A DNA stretch of 64,000 nucleotides from Charina bottae (Eukaryota; Chordata; Lepidosauria; Squamata; Charinaidae): positions 20,138,001 to 20,202,000 of the forward strand of contig JALMGJ010000011.1 in assembly GCA_023362775.1 (NCBI GenBank), in the 5' to 3' direction. The notes beneath the pieces are model-generated. The model had not been told where the DNA came from and did not search any database. It was given only the letters and a program-made list of their open reading frames with translations. The position numbers and the translations under genes were made by a program. Shown piece after piece: positions 1 through 12,262 of this stretch (positions within the stretch are counted from its first letter, which is position 1; every line of letters starts with the position of its first letter).

Positions 1-216
1 CCGCGGGAAAACCCGGAAGTGCCGCCGTTGCGGCAGCACGCAAAAACCCGGAAGCGCTGTTGCCGCTTTCGGTTTTTGAGTGCCGCCGTTGGTGTGTCGC
101 CGCGGGAAAACCTGGAAGCGCTGATGATGATCAGCGCTTCCGGGTTGTGTGGCAACACACCAGACTGTGTGTGGCGACACACTTTTGTGTCGCGACACAC
201 AGTTTGGAAAGCTCTG
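1..216. mobile_element. Foldback hAT MITE, cut by the window start
   Basis: Right part of the same CpG-rich family seen at 4858 and 15433. It ends in the terminal repeat read as TTTGGAAAGCTCTG. Inverted GGTGTGTCGCC-type motifs and GGAAGCGCTG blocks fill the interior. Open frames here are not genes. Confidence 0.8.
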
Positions 217-1189
217 TCTTACTCTATGGTTACAACATGACTTTCTTCTTTCTATAATCTATCCTGCCTAATCCTCAAAACCATAAATCATAAGTTCACT
301 TTTTTCTGTTTTCCACAAAAAGTCCACAAGGTAATTTGAGGCGTACTTCCTGAGATGGAAAGAAGTATGAATTATCTGCCTTTCCAGGGTTTCATCCTCT
401 GCATTTGGGGATGAGGGTTTCGAAGGGAGTTATGTCTGATTCAGTGAGTTATTCAAGTTATTTTGTACAATGGTCCGCCTCATACGCTCTGCACTAAGCC
501 GTGATGTGATTGGTCTAGGATTGGTTTAAGTGTTGGTTGAGCCTGGCCAATTGCAGTTGATTCAGTAAACCATGATTTTAAAAAGCCTTAGCTTGATGCA
601 GTGAGTTAATCCAGTCAATAACTCATTGGTATGCCTGGGACTCAGAATGAAAATGTGCCGTTTAGTAAGATTGCCCACTTTTCAACCAATCTCTTAGCTC
701 TGCTTCTAACAGCAGCCTTATTTCAACAGCAGCCTTTATTTCAGGCTATATTTATTTAATCTCCTGTCACTGATGGTTGGCAGGTGATCATGATCCTCTT
801 CCTACCAGGATAAGCTTTAGTTGCTGAAATTTGCACATTAAGCCACAGTTGCAGCCACTAGAAGAGGCTCATCTGGTTGTTACATTTCCCATCAGTTGAT
901 AACTCTGCTTGAATGCATATAAAGCCCACAGCATTATATATTCTAGCTGAATTTCACTTCCAAGAGCAAGCCGTTTGGAGCAAATTATTCCAATGAATTT
1001 GGAAGAATAGCTGCCCCACTGTCTGAAACCAAACTGGATGAACATCCAAAACCACAATTGGGGTACAGTAGTTGATTTCCTGCAGTGGCTGAGGTATGGA
1101 GGGAGCGACCTTTCAGATCCTGCCCAACAGTGGAGCTGGGTTTCCACTTCACATTAAGCTAAAACAAGTTTGATTTGGTTTCAGTTGAA
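217..1189. other. No gene or clear repeat seen
   Basis: Unique-looking AT-leaning sequence without splice-supported coding exons. Confidence 0.4.
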
Positions 1190-2293
1190 TATGTTTATTT
1201 ATTTATTTATTTATTTATTTAATTTATATGACCGCCCATCTCCCCCAACGGGGAACTCTGGGCGGTTCACAATAAAATAGATTAAAATAAAATATAAAAT
1301 ATAAAACAACAATTTATACAGTCAATATAATAAATAAATAGTTATAAAATCCAGATGGGAGGTAACATTAGTAACAGGAAGGACATTATAGAATTAAGGG
1401 ATTAACCACCCCCACGAGGAACTATAATTTCCTCCTTCCCATGCCAGGCGGCAGAACCAGGTCTTCAGTTCTTTCCTAAAGGTCGGGAGGGAGGGGATCC
1501 GTCTCAACTCTGGGGGCAAGGTGTTCCATAATGTAGGTGCCACCACAGAGAAGGCCCGTCTCCTAGACCCCATCAGATGACACTCTCTAATTGATGGGGC
1601 TCGTAGCAGGCCCGCTCTGGATGACCGGGTGGGGCGGGTCAATAACATGGGGATAAGACGATCCCTCAGGTATTCTGGTCCAATGCCATGTAGGGCTTTA
1701 AAGGTGATAACCAACACCTTGAATTGTACCCGGAAGCAAACTGGCATCCAATGCAGCTCGTGGAGCAAAGGTGTTATATGTGCAGATCTTGGCGCACCCA
1801 AAATTGCTTGCGCGGCCGCATTCTGCACCAGCTGTAGCTTCTGGATAGTCTTCAAGGGTAGCCCCATGTAGAGCGCATTGCAATAATCTACATAGGAGAT
1901 GACGAGAGCGTGAGTGACTGTTCGGAGGGCGTCGCGATCCAGGAATGGGCGTAACTGGCGCACCAGCCGAAGCTGTGCAAAAGCCCTCACAGCCACGACT
2001 GCCACCTGCTCTTCGAGCAGGAGTCATGAGTCTAGAAGGACCCCCAAGTTCCGCACTGGTTCCGAATGGGGCAGTGCTACCCCATCAAGAACCAAAGATG
2101 ATAATTTCCCAGAAGACGCTAGGCCATCAATTCACAGCCACTCGGTCTTGCCAGGGTTCAACTGAAGCCTGTTGTTCCCCATCCAGGCCCTCACAGCCCC
2201 CAGGCACTGGGACAGGGTGGTCACTGCATCACTTACTTCACCTGGGATGGAGATATACAGTTGAGTATCATCAGCATACTTGAATGTTGCATG
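1190..2293 (-). mobile_element. L2/CR1-clade LINE, 3' end with reverse transcriptase remains
   Basis: Read on the minus strand, it begins with a YADD reverse-transcriptase box near 2285-2260. It continues through the typical C-terminal region ([50 protein letters not shown]) in frames that shift once. It then reaches a 3' UTR with CCGCCCAGAGTT and a TAAA-repeat tail at 1195-1222. It is 5' truncated and defective. Confidence 0.85.
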
Positions 2294-2335
2294 GAGTCAG
2301 CCAACTGGGCTTGTTCTGTGAATCCAGCCAATTGT

Positions 2336-2556
2336 GATTTATTTATTTATTATTTAAATTTGTATCACCGCCCATCTCCCCCAACCGGGGGACTCTGGGC
2401 GGTTCACAATAAAAGCAAAGTTAAAAATATAAATATAAAATTACAATATCAACAAATAAGTATAAAATCCAAGTGCAATAGATGTTAATAATAGGGGGGC
2501 TTCATGGCACCAGCCACCCCCAGGAGGAACTGTTGGCATTCCCATCCCAAGCATTT
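2336..2556 (-). mobile_element. L2-type LINE 3' UTR fragment
   Basis: The CCGCCCAGAGTCCCCC motif and TAAA tail are read on the minus strand. It is a different, shorter copy directly next to the previous LINE. Confidence 0.75.
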
Positions 2557-2645
2557 AATTTAATTTAATTATTTAATTTAATTATTTAATTTAATTATTT
2601 AATTAAATATTTAATTAAATATTTAATTATATTTAATTTAATTAA
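2548..2645. repeat. AT-rich simple repeat (TTTAA/TTAAT units)
   Basis: Almost pure A/T with TTTAATTTAATTA units, next to the 5' side of the LINE fragment. Confidence 0.9.
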
Positions 2646-3803
2646 TGGAATAAAGCATAAATAATCAAACCACAAATGGTGAACCAGTCAACAATGCTAT
2701 GATTCCATCTACATTTGGCTGATCTTAAAGAACAAGATGATCAGGGCCTGATTTAATGTAGTACTTGGAAGGAAGAAATCCCAGCACTGTAATCTAGTTT
2801 GGGAAGTTGGAAAAATAGCTTAGAAGAAGACCGTGGGAAGCCACTTTCATCTTATTGTTGAAAAAATTACATGGGTTTCTCCATGAAGATTAATTTGAGG
2901 GAAGAAAGGTCTAATTACTATGCTTAAATGATTCTGGTTATTAATACAAACTTATCAAAGGGTAATTAATATCTGTTGGATAGTCGTAAGCGTTGAGCCT
3001 CCCTCTTTCTGACACCTGCATTCTCTAATTGGCCTTAAGCAAGTTCTTGCATCTCTCCATCTAAGGTCCACCTAATATCCCTCACAAGCTTGTGTATTGG
3101 CATTCTGAACTTTTCTTGAGGGGATGGATGGGTGGGTGGGAATAAAACAGAAGACAGTTCTGCTGAACAGCTGAATCTTGGGATACATCAGAAGGTCCCC
3201 CTGTGACCTGTAGCCTTCCTCGCTCTATCCGGTGGATGTCTAGCCATATTAATGGCATCATCACAGCAGTTGCTTCCTGGTGTGTTAACAGCTGCCTTAA
3301 CATCCAGGTGGGAAGCCCAGATGCACCTTGGTATTGTTTATGACAGTGTGTAGGAGGAGACATCACCAGGTCAGGTCCAACAGGCAGGGCAGGTTTCTCC
3401 TAAGCCTGGCAAAATTGATGCCTGATTTTTCCCATGTCACTTGAGCACTTGCTCTAGTTGTGAAGGATGGGGTCATCCCTCCAAGGAACCTTGTTGATTA
3501 CAGGGGGTAGAAGGCCAAAACCTCTCCAATACTGAGGGGAGTAACAAATGTTCATCCCACATCCTGTCCTTAGTGATGAGGTGAGATGAACATATGTTCA
3601 TCCCACATCCTGTCCTTAGTGCTCAGTGAAGCTGATGCCAAAGATCTTCTCTCTCCCTCTCCCTCTCTTAACACCTTAACACTAGAAGACAGGGTCACTC
3701 AATGAAACTGGTTGATGCTTGGGTCCAAAACAGAAAAAGTAAGTGCTTCTTCATGTTACATATAACCAGCATGTGGAATTTGTTACTTCAGGTGACTCTA
3801 AAG
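2646..3803. other. No gene seen; one 28-bp direct duplication
   Basis: No coding exon recognised. A 28-bp segment is repeated directly at 3548-3575 and 3594-3621 (period 46). The rest looks unique. Confidence 0.5.
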
Positions 3804-3909
3804 CAGTGTTTCTCAACCTTGGCAACTTTAAGATGTCTGGACTTCAACTCCCAGAATTCTGGGAGTTGAAGTCCAGACATCTTAAAGTTTCTAAGGTTGA
3901 GAAACACTG
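3804..3909. mobile_element. Foldback hAT MITE with 8-bp target duplication
   Basis: Terminal repeats CAGTGTTTCTCAACC and its complement enclose a near-perfect palindrome. It is flanked on both sides by CTCTAAAG (3796-3803, 3910-3917), the 8-bp duplication typical of hAT. Confidence 0.93.
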
Positions 3910-3943
3910 CTCTAAAGAAAGAGAATGAAGCAAAAAAATGTGG

Positions 3944-4028
3944 TTGTTAAGTGATTCCTGTTGACTCCCATTTTCAGAGCAAAGTATCTTATAGGACAAG
4001 GCGGTAGGGCAAACGAGGAACAAGTTGT

Positions 4029-4070
<42 letters not shown>
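3944..4070 (+). repeat. Left arm of an inverted repeat pair, ending in (ATC)n
   Basis: It is matched in inverse by 4793-5149, including the internal motif around TCTTATAGGACAAGG, and ends in an ATC microsatellite (4029-4070). The arms are perhaps two copies of one retroelement 3' end with an ATC tail. This copy lacks the hAT insertion. Confidence 0.75.
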
Positions 4071-4214
4071 TATATTCTAATGCTATTGAGCACCCAATCA
4101 AGGCAACTATAGAAATTAAATAAATAAATAAATAAACTATTTCTGCTTGTCTGATTGTGCAGAACTATCTGCTCTAGCAACAGAAGACCTGGGGACAAGA
4201 CGTAACTAGTGCAC

Positions 4215-4400
4215 TAGTGTGGTTTACTGATCATAATGTTGGATCAGGATGGGGGACCCAATTCAAATTTCTACCCAGTGATGAAACTCACTGAGTGACT
4301 TTGGCCTAATTGCTATTTCTCAGCCTAACTTACCTCATAGGGTTGTTGTGAGATAAAACAGGGAAGAGGGAATCCCTACCCTTAGTTCCTCTCAGGACAG
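4215..4400 (+). mobile_element. MIR-like SINE remnant
   Basis: It shows the order of motifs shared by the tRNA-derived SINEs here: a tRNA-like head, GTGACTTTGG, CTCAGCCTAACTTACCTCA, then GGGTTGTTGTG. Diverged. Confidence 0.5.
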
Positions 4401-4792
4401 GAAGGAAGTAAAGATAATAAATACAACCCCCCCTAAAAATTGATTAATTTTGCTTTCTCCTGCATTTTTAAAAAAACTCAAGTATTTTCAATCTTACATT
4501 GCAATGAAATATACATAGAAACAGTATTTTTGATATTGTTTACAAATAAACACAATTTTTTCAAGCACTTACTTATCTTAAAAAACAAACTTAGCAAAAT
4601 TCTCACTAATCTGCAGTGGCCAAATGCAATAGATATATGTATTTCTAGCACAGAGAGAAGAGGAGTGTGGTTTACCTAACAACTTCATAACGTGACCAGA
4701 TGCCTCTCAGAAAAAGAAAAAGAAGCTAGGGTTTCTGCCTCATGTTTGAAAGAAGTTGCCAATTCTGAAATTTATTAAAACAACAACCCACA

Positions 4793-5149
4793 TGATGATG
4801 ATGATGATGATGATGCCACAACTTGTTTCTCGTTTGCCCTAACACCTTGTCCTATAACAGGGCTTTCCAAAGTGTTCCCGCGGCGACACACCAACCGCCG
4901 TTGGTGTGTCGCTGCAGGAAAACCCGGAAGTGCTGCTGCCGCTTTCGGTTTTTGCGCGCCACCGTTGGTGTGTCGCCACGGGAAAACCCGGAAGCGCTGA
5001 TGGCGCGCCATCAGCACTTCCGGGTTTTGACGCGACACATCTGGGGCCCGCAGGCGACACACTTTTGTGTCACGACACACAGTTTGGAAAGCTCTGTCCT
5101 ATAAGATACTTTGCTCTGAAAATGGGAGTCAACCGGAGTCACTTAACAA
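4793..5149 (-). repeat. Right arm of the inverted repeat pair, split by a hAT insertion
   Basis: The inverse of 3944-4070, but interrupted between the two TCCTATAA copies by the foldback element at 4858-5096. Confidence 0.75.
4858..5096. mobile_element. CpG-rich foldback hAT MITE
   Basis: Ends are CAGGGCTTTCCAAA and TTTGGAAAGCTCTG. The 8-bp target duplication TCCTATAA is at 4850-4857 and 5097-5104. The related arm at 3944-4070 shows the empty site. Confidence 0.93.
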
Positions 5150-5253
5150 GATAAGATTTTAATTTGTTCCAGTAGGGAGTTTCTGCTATTTTTAATGAAG
5201 CTTGAGAATTACACACAGCGTCTAAACTTGGTGAGAAACTTTTTGGGAGTCCT

Positions 5254-5256
<3 letters not shown>

Positions 5257-5285
<29 letters not shown>
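5257..5285. repeat. (GA)n microsatellite
   Basis: Uninterrupted GA dinucleotides. Confidence 0.9.
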
Positions 5286-5290
<5 letters not shown>

Positions 5291-5704
5291 TGCTCAAACA
5301 AATTATTATTGAAGACAGAGCAAATAAAGAGCTAATGAGAGAGAAGAGATACTCTGTTACAAAACATCAGCTTCCCACAAGCTCCAGATGTAGCAGATTA
5401 CAACTCTCTTCATCTCTGGCTGTTGTAGCTGTAATTGGACATATCTGGAAGGTCTGGTTCTTTTTTTTTTTTTTTAAAGTAGCAAATAGAATGTGAACCA
5501 AGAAGATCTGAGTTCCAATTTTCTGTCTGCCATTCTATGCTGCTGCTTTTTCTCCTCCTCGTGCCAAACATTCATAAATCTCTTCTAATTTTCAGAGGAC
5601 ACAACTAATTCTCCTGGCCACGAGGAAGAATCCTTTGCATTCAGTTTTGCAGCCAAGTTTCACACCTATTTTCAAACCCTTCCTGTTATCTGCTGGGCCC
5701 CAGG

Positions 5705-8700
5705 ATGTTCAAAGACTATTTCCAGTATAAAGGGATCAACTTTCCTCAAATCATCTATGCAGAACCTGTGTTGCAGATGGTAGAAAAGGATTTCCAAGTT
5801 CGAGATGATGATATTTTCAATGTCACTTATCAGAAATCAGGTAGAGTTTTTTGGCTACAGCTTCTGCTTATGGGAAGAGAAAGTGCTTTAGATTAGTGGG
5901 TGAAAGCAAGTTGAATCTATTTCACAGACAGGAATCTTCTAATGGAGGGGGTCTTCTTATGGTGTCTTCTTATGGAAGGAGGAGATGAGTTGTTTGAACA
6001 TTTCATTTTTGTCCCAGCAATTACATACAGAAGCATTTTTCTGTTCAGAACTAAACTGAACAACTGTACAGTCGGGCTTCTGGAGTTTTCCGGGTCGCCT
6101 TATTTGGATTGTACCTGATGAAGTGAGGGAACAACAGAAGGAAAATATTGAAAATGACCTAGTAGCCTTAGTTCACCACTGTCTTCCCCAGATGTGTGAC
6201 TTTCAGATCCCAGAATTCCTTAGCCAGTGTGGCTATTGCTGTCACACATCTGGAGAGGTTGGGGAAGGCTGATTTAATCTTGACTTGAGTAGGCCTGGGC
6301 ATAGTTTGACATGGTTTTGCTAAATATTAAGAGAACAGGTAGCTATCTAAGTAGCTAAGCAGGGTTCCCTACCCCTGAGTTAAGGGATATAGGCCAATTC
6401 AGTAGCATGAAGACAGATGATGCAACTTTTATTGCTGAAACTCAGCAGGCCTTGCTCAGGTCACTCCATGTCTGGAGAACTACAACTGAGATCCTCTGGG
6501 TATATCATCCTGACTTTTCTTCAAGAAAGATGGGGTATATACACAAGGAAGGGCATAAAGTAACCAGGATTCAGGTGGATTAAACACTGCTTTCTTGGAA
6601 TGGTTGGGGATTCTTTCTCAGGAACAGTGTGGATGCTGGAGATTTTAAGTCTCATCCGTAGCAATGGAGATCCTACCTGGTGCCAAACCACCCCCAATTG
6701 GGATCGAGGTCCTTGGTTGGAGACAGTGGTGGGATACAGAACGGCTCTGGCCAACAAGTCGCCACGCATTATTAGCTCCCACCTGCCTTCACAACTTTTT
6801 GCAAAATCATTCTTCAAATCCAAAGCTAAGGTAAGAGGGGAATTATGATCACGACAGACTTCCATCTTAATGTAACTCTTCCATTAAGCTAGCTCAGTGG
6901 ACTAAGCACAGTCAGGATTGAGGCCCAGCATGGTGTACTAAGTCATGGTTTTAACTGTGATTTGTAGAGTGAGCCAGAAAACAGCCAGAGTCAATCTTAC
7001 AGATTGAGCAGAGTTATCAAGACTTGCTTAGCCAATTTCAGATTTGTTTTCTCTCATTTTAGTTGCTTTGTTGGTACCCCTGTGAATCGATTAGAGGCTT
7101 GGGTGGGGTACAAAAACAAATCAGGAACAAGACAGGAAAACACTAATAAATACTGCCTCTAAAGCAAATTGTAGTTTTAAAAGTTGGTCTACTGCACTAA
7201 AGCAAACCAGTTTATTTGGTGGCCCCATTTAAGTGTGATGTCCTGAGCAGACTCAGGAAAAAGCTTCTTGTCTGGCTCGCATTCCATTTCCAGCGGTCTC
7301 CCTTTAGGCCAGTGTTTCTCAACCTCGGCAACTTGAAGATGTGGACTTCAACCCCCAGAATTCCCCAGACAGCATCTTCAAGTTGCCAAGGTTGAGAAAC
7401 ACTGCTTTGGACATTAGAGATTGTAAAACAATAGGTCTATAATTATAATTGAGAACCAGTTTGGTTTAGTGATTAAGGCAACGGGCTAGACACCAGGAGA
7501 CTGTGAGTTCTAGTCCTGCCTTAAGCACAAAGCCAGCTGGGTGACCTTGGGCCAGTTACTCTCTCGCAGCCCTAGGAAGCAGGCAAGGGCAAACCACTTC
7601 TGAAATCTTGCCAAGAAAACTGCAGGGATTAGTCCAGGCAGTCGCCGAGGATCGGACATGATTGAATGGCAAAATAAAAATAAAAATAATAATTATTATT
7701 TCGCCCTGCCTATTAATAGCCGACTTGCAGACCAGGGAGAGGAATAGAATCTATTTTTATGACGGTATGTTTGTCCAGATGGGCTCTGCTATTTTCTGAT
7801 GTTGCATCTCATTTTTGACATCTTCTTTTTTCTTTTTTCTGTAAATAGATAATCTACACAGTCAGGAACCCCAAAGACGTCTTGGTGTCCCTCTATCATT
7901 TTGCTTCAATGTTTCGCCCCTTTAAAGATCCTGGCACCTTGGATCAATTTCTTGAGGGCTTTCTAAAGGGAGATGGTGAGTAGAATGAAGGAGTGGGTGT
8001 AGAAGAAATTATGGTCTTCTTTCCTCCCCATAAGGGGGTGTGGTGGCTCAGCGGGTAAGATGCCAGGCTTGTCGATCGGAAGATCGCAAATTCGGAGGTT
8101 CGAATCCCTAGCCCTGCGTGATGGAGTGAGCTCCTGCACTCGCCCCAGCTCTTGCCAACCTAGCAATTCGAAAGCATGCAAATGCAAGTAGATCAATAGG
8201 TACCACTTCGGTGGGTAGGTAACAACGTTCCACGTGCATCATGCTGGCCACATGACCAGGGAAGCGTCTTTGGACAATGCTGGCTCTTCGGCTAACAAAC
8301 AGAGATGAGCACCGGCCCCTAGAGTCGGACACGACTGCACAGATGTGCGGGGGGAACCTTTACCTTTTTTCCCCTCCCCATACCTCCATCTTTCCCTGTG
8401 CCTCAATGTTCCCATCTAATTACAGTGCCTTTTGGATCCTGGTTTGACCACGTTAAAGGTTGGATGAACTTGAAGGACAAAGAGAACTTCTTCTTCATTA
8501 CGTATGAGGAGTTGCAAGAGGTTGTTATTATGTTATTTTTGCTAGTAAATTCAGCTTTGGGTTTTATGAGCAGAGATACAACCACTAGGAGTAAGCTGTC
8601 CCTGGATTTGCCTGAGATAGCCAGACTCCGAAGGTTATTAAAAAGTGTGGGAATTCTCACACTATCCTTTCGGTGGCATTCAGCATTCGTGACTGTCCTG

Positions 8701-11059
8701 CTTTCACAAATCCTTGGCTAGCTCAGTGCTTTATGCTCTCCAAGGTGCAAAATGTGTGTGGAGGAGACCTTCCCCCCTGTTTGTGACAAGAAGACATAGC
8801 TTGCTCTCTGCTAGAGCACTGGCTGAGTTTATGAGGGAGTGATTATTTGTTAGGTCCACATGCCTGTCTGTGTACAATTGTGTTCAACAGTGGCCATTAT
8901 TGTAAGCACTTTACGATCCAGGCCAGGAGAGAAGAGGAGCTGAATACGATTGGCTAGGTCCTCTAGGGTAGGGAGGGGGTTTAATACGTTTATGATTTCA
9001 AGATAGGGTTCCTGAGTCTTTATGTCTAGGGTCTCTCAGATTCAGGCAATACAAATCAAACCAACTTTGAAAAAAGAGAATGGCTGAATTCTAACTTAGT
9101 ACTAAACCCTCCATTTGTCTGGTTCTGGTTTGGCTTGTTCTGGCAACCCAGCCAATCAGGGCTGATTAAAAGGCACCCAGTTCAACATCGCTCAGCGCTA
9201 TGTATAAACCTAGACAGTGAGTTTGGATTCCCTCCTGAAAAAACAGCCCTGAAAACAATCGTGCTGCGAAGACTTGGGGCATAATCATTTTGGTCCCTTC
9301 CCCCGAACTAGAGTCCCTCCAACTCAATGGTTTTGGAAGAGACACACTGGTTAAACCTGAGTTTGAAATGGTTTCTGTTTTGAGCAGGACTAAGAATGCC
9401 AGGTGTATGCCCTCCAGGGTGGTTTTCAGTCTGTTTTGTCTGGTTGCCCTCCAGGATCTGCGGGGAAGCGTGGTTCGCATCAGCCAGTTCTTAGGCAAAG
9501 ACTTAGACGATGCAGCCATCGACTCCGTGGTTGCTAATGCCTCCTTTGAATCCATGAAGAGCAATAAGATGTCCAACTTCTCACTCACGCCGCAGTTCAT
9601 CATGAACCAGAAGAAAAGTGCTTTCTTCCGCAAAGGTGATGAAGGGACAGAGAGGGGAACAACTTGCCATCTGGGTTGGCCTCAACCAGGGGGATCTTTT
9701 AGGGGGATCCCACTGAACCCCAACCTCTTTGCTCTCCTTGCCAGCCGCAGGGTTTGTGAGTTGTAAGTCCTGGCAGGATCCTCTTCTGTCCTTCCAGTTC
9801 CCTCAGCTCCTTTCTGAGATTTTCATTTCACTCTCCTTAGCGTTGCTTTGGAAGCATTTGTGCCACTTTGTTCAGATTATTTATATCCTATGTTGAAATC
9901 AAATGATCCTCAAGAGTAGCTTTCCTCGGCCTGGTTCAGTTGCTTTGGATTACATCTCCTAGGATTCACAGCGCCAATCTGAATTCTGGGGGTTGTGGTT
10001 TGGTACATCTGCAGGGCACCAGGTTGGTGAAAATGACTTAAAATATAGTGAATTATTTGTAATGGAACACACACATATAACATCACACAATCAAGCCTTC
10101 TGCCATTCTCTGGCCAACCAATGAGTCTCGGGGATATTGTCTTCAGGTCTGTAGTCACAGCTTTTTCAGCTGTTGTTTTGGCCAATCATTTGGATCCAAT
10201 GGATCTACCTTGTGGTACAATGTTCTTCTTGGAAAGCAGGGATTCAACTCTCAAAGGTATCTCAGTTCCTGGTCAGTGGTAGAAGACTGGAGATACCCAT
10301 CCTTAGCTTTACAGGTCAAGGTTTGTTGTACTCTGGGGTGCCCTGCTTAACTTGAATAGTTAGGAAAATTGACACATGAGCCCTTTCCTTTGCTGGTCAG
10401 AGCATCTGGCCTCTTTCCCCCCCCCCCTTATATTTGTATTGATAAAACACAGCAACAAAGCAATCTTCCCCCCTTATATTTGTATTGATAAAACACAGCA
10501 ACAAAGCAATCTTGATGAAATCATTCTTTAGAATTCTACGTCAAGGGGCAAGTGACTCTGTAAAACTGGGATTTCAGAATGCATTTCCTCCATGTGGAAG
10601 AAGAAACAATAATTCAGAAATTCAAACCATAAAATTAAAATTTCAGGCACATTCTTACTTGTTGCTCAACATTTCTGTCTCTTAAGAGCCACAGGAAGAG
10701 ATCTGTATTTATCTCAAAGGGGAACAACCCTGATTTTAAGGTAATAATCTCCCCCAAAAGTAAGATTAGACAGAAAAACATTATCTGTCTCCATTCTTGT
10801 ATTCTTAGCCAATTTAAGATGACTCTCATATATTTCAGGGCAAATTATTTGGGGAAAACCTCCTATTTCTTTTGGGTCAATAGTAGTACTTCCCCCACTA
10901 TGTCTGACTCTAACGAGTTATTATTTTACGTTTTGGTTTCTAGGGATTTCTGGAGATTGGAAGAATCACCTGACTAAGGCACAGAGCAAATGTTTTGACC
11001 AAATCTACCATGAGCGTCTACAAGATTTAAGTGTCACTTTTCCATGGGACAAGGAATAA
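5705..11059 (+). CDS. SULT2B1-like: Cytosolic sulfotransferase A, SULT2 family (SULT2B1-like), 6 exons
   Basis: Coding exons: 5705-5840, 6622-6830, 7849-7975, 8426-8520, 9455-9635, 10944-11059. All borders are GT/AG and all phases agree, giving 287 aa, the usual SULT2 length. It should transfer sulfate from PAPS to hydroxysteroid-type alcohols in the cytosol. Visible motifs: the 5'-phosphosulfate loop around Lys44 (TYQKSGTVW), catalytic His99 in SSHLP, the 3'-phosphate site with Arg121 and Ser129 (RNPKDVLVS), and RKGISGDWK at about 248-256. Exon sizes 209, 127, 95 and 181 match sulfotransferase B exactly, so the two are paralogues. The start is the first ATG of the reading frame, with A at -3. 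Oddity: the loop has Gln43 where the family normally has Pro (TYPKSGT), and Val48 where Thr or Asn is usual. A Sauria-type SINE sits in intron 3. SULT2 family is secure; orthology to SULT2B1 rests on location. Confidence 0.93.
7310..7404. mobile_element. Foldback hAT MITE in intron 2 of sulfotransferase A
   Basis: CAGTGTTTCTCAACC termini, same family as 3804. Imperfect 8-bp duplication CTTTAGGC / CTTTGGAC. Confidence 0.85.
7451..7690 (+). mobile_element. tRNA-derived SINE, single-unit form
   Basis: tRNA-like head (AGTGATTAAGGCAACGGGCTAG, cut here to its core), GGTGACCTTGGGCCAGT body and an A-rich tail. Related to the tandem-repeat SINEs at 16258, 20013 and 61695, but without the 102-bp repetition. 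Confidence 0.75.
8034..8369 (+). mobile_element. Sauria-type SINE in intron 3 of sulfotransferase A
   Basis: tRNA-like head with A and B boxes (GGTGGCTCAGCGGGTAAG, GGTTCGAATCCC), a conserved body, and the Bov-B-like 3' end GAGTCGGACACGACT followed by CTTTACCTTT. Confidence 0.9.
10422..10513. repeat. Two-copy direct repeat, period 46
   Basis: A 46-bp unit beginning with a C run and TTATATTTGTATTG is present twice in tandem without visible change, in intron 5 of sulfotransferase A. Confidence 0.9.
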
Positions 11060-12127
11060 ATTTGCCTTTCCCAGTTGATTCCCTCAATTACTGGACTGAT
11101 TAATGACTTATCAGGATATTAATTGTCTAGTGCAAGATGCTGTAGATTAGTGAGAACATCTAGGGGAGGGACAGGCAGATATTCAGAGGGTTCTCCTGGA
11201 TTTCATGAGAGAAGAAGGGGAGTAAGGGAGGATAGTCATTAAGGCCAAGAAGTCAGAGCTCAGGAAGTAAGTGGGATGTGGTGGATTAGATTCCAGAGTG
11301 ACCAAACCATAGTGCTGATATCATAGGTCTCAAGATATGGTTTTGAAGATAAATGGTGCATCCATCTTGCTCAAGCTAAGCACATCTGAATCTGGTCAGT
11401 GCCTGGATGGAAGACTATCTGATAAACCCCCTTGTCCATGGTGGAAGCTGCAATGTAAATATAATAAATAAAATAAGGTAACCAATGGGTGTTTCTTTTA
11501 GAGAAAGAAGCACAAATGAACAAGTGTGCTCCTCGTCTCATCATTGATTTCTGATTCCAGTTCTCCTGGGAAGACAAAACTGACTCCAATATCTGAAGCT
11601 GTAGCCACCTGGGGTAGAACTTCAGGGAACAAGCAGAACATTTCTTGTTGCCATGACAGTTCTGCTCCTTTGTCATGGTAATAGGCCACTACATCTTGAC
11701 TCTGCCCCAACAGGAGACCAAGGGGCAGACCAAATATTTAAAGCAGGGGTGCACCACTTTCGTTAAGTCAAGGGTAATACTTGGCTTTAGATCAACATGC
11801 TGGGGTTACACTCCAGAAAAGGGGGTGAGGTCAGATAAAAGAATTGGGCTAATTCAGGGGGGGGGGAACCCTCAATGAATTTAAATAATATTAAAAACTA
11901 GTGAAATGCAATTAACTCCTTACTCCTTATATATTCAAGAATGTGCATTTGAGCCATATAGACCTTACAGTTCAGGGGTGACTTTTGGAAGGATTCTGGG
12001 GGCCACCCCAAGCCTTTGGGGGCACCTGTCACCCTGGGGCTGACAGTGTTGTACCCCTCACTTAGAGGTAGACAGACAATGCTGAGCAAGATTCCTGTGT
12101 GGTTCCTGGGGTGTCAAGAGGTTGGAG
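11060..12127. other. 3' flank of sulfotransferase A, no gene seen
   Basis: Probably 3' UTR at the start. No repeat of the families described here was recognised. Confidence 0.4.
11463..11468 (+). promoter_or_regulatory. Candidate poly(A) signal of sulfotransferase A
   Basis: An AATAAA cluster lies about 400 nt past the stop codon of sulfotransferase A, with no recognised repeat between. Position is the only support. Confidence 0.35.
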
Positions 12128-12262
12128 CAGTGTTTCTCAACCTTGGCAACTTTCAGATGTGTGGACTTCAACTCCCAGAATTCCCCAGCCAGCATGGCTG
12201 GCTGGGGAATTCTGGGAGTTGAAGTCCACACATCTGAAAGTTGCCAAGGTTGAGAAACACTG
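12128..12262. mobile_element. Foldback hAT MITE with 8-bp target duplication
   Basis: CAGTGTTTCTCAACC termini and an almost fully palindromic body. GGTTGGAG at 12120-12127 and 12263-12270. Confidence 0.95.

Noticed and set aside
1394..2005. 203-codon frame as a host gene
   Set aside because: It is the C-terminal part of an L2/CR1-type LINE reverse transcriptase, followed by that element's 3' UTR and tail.
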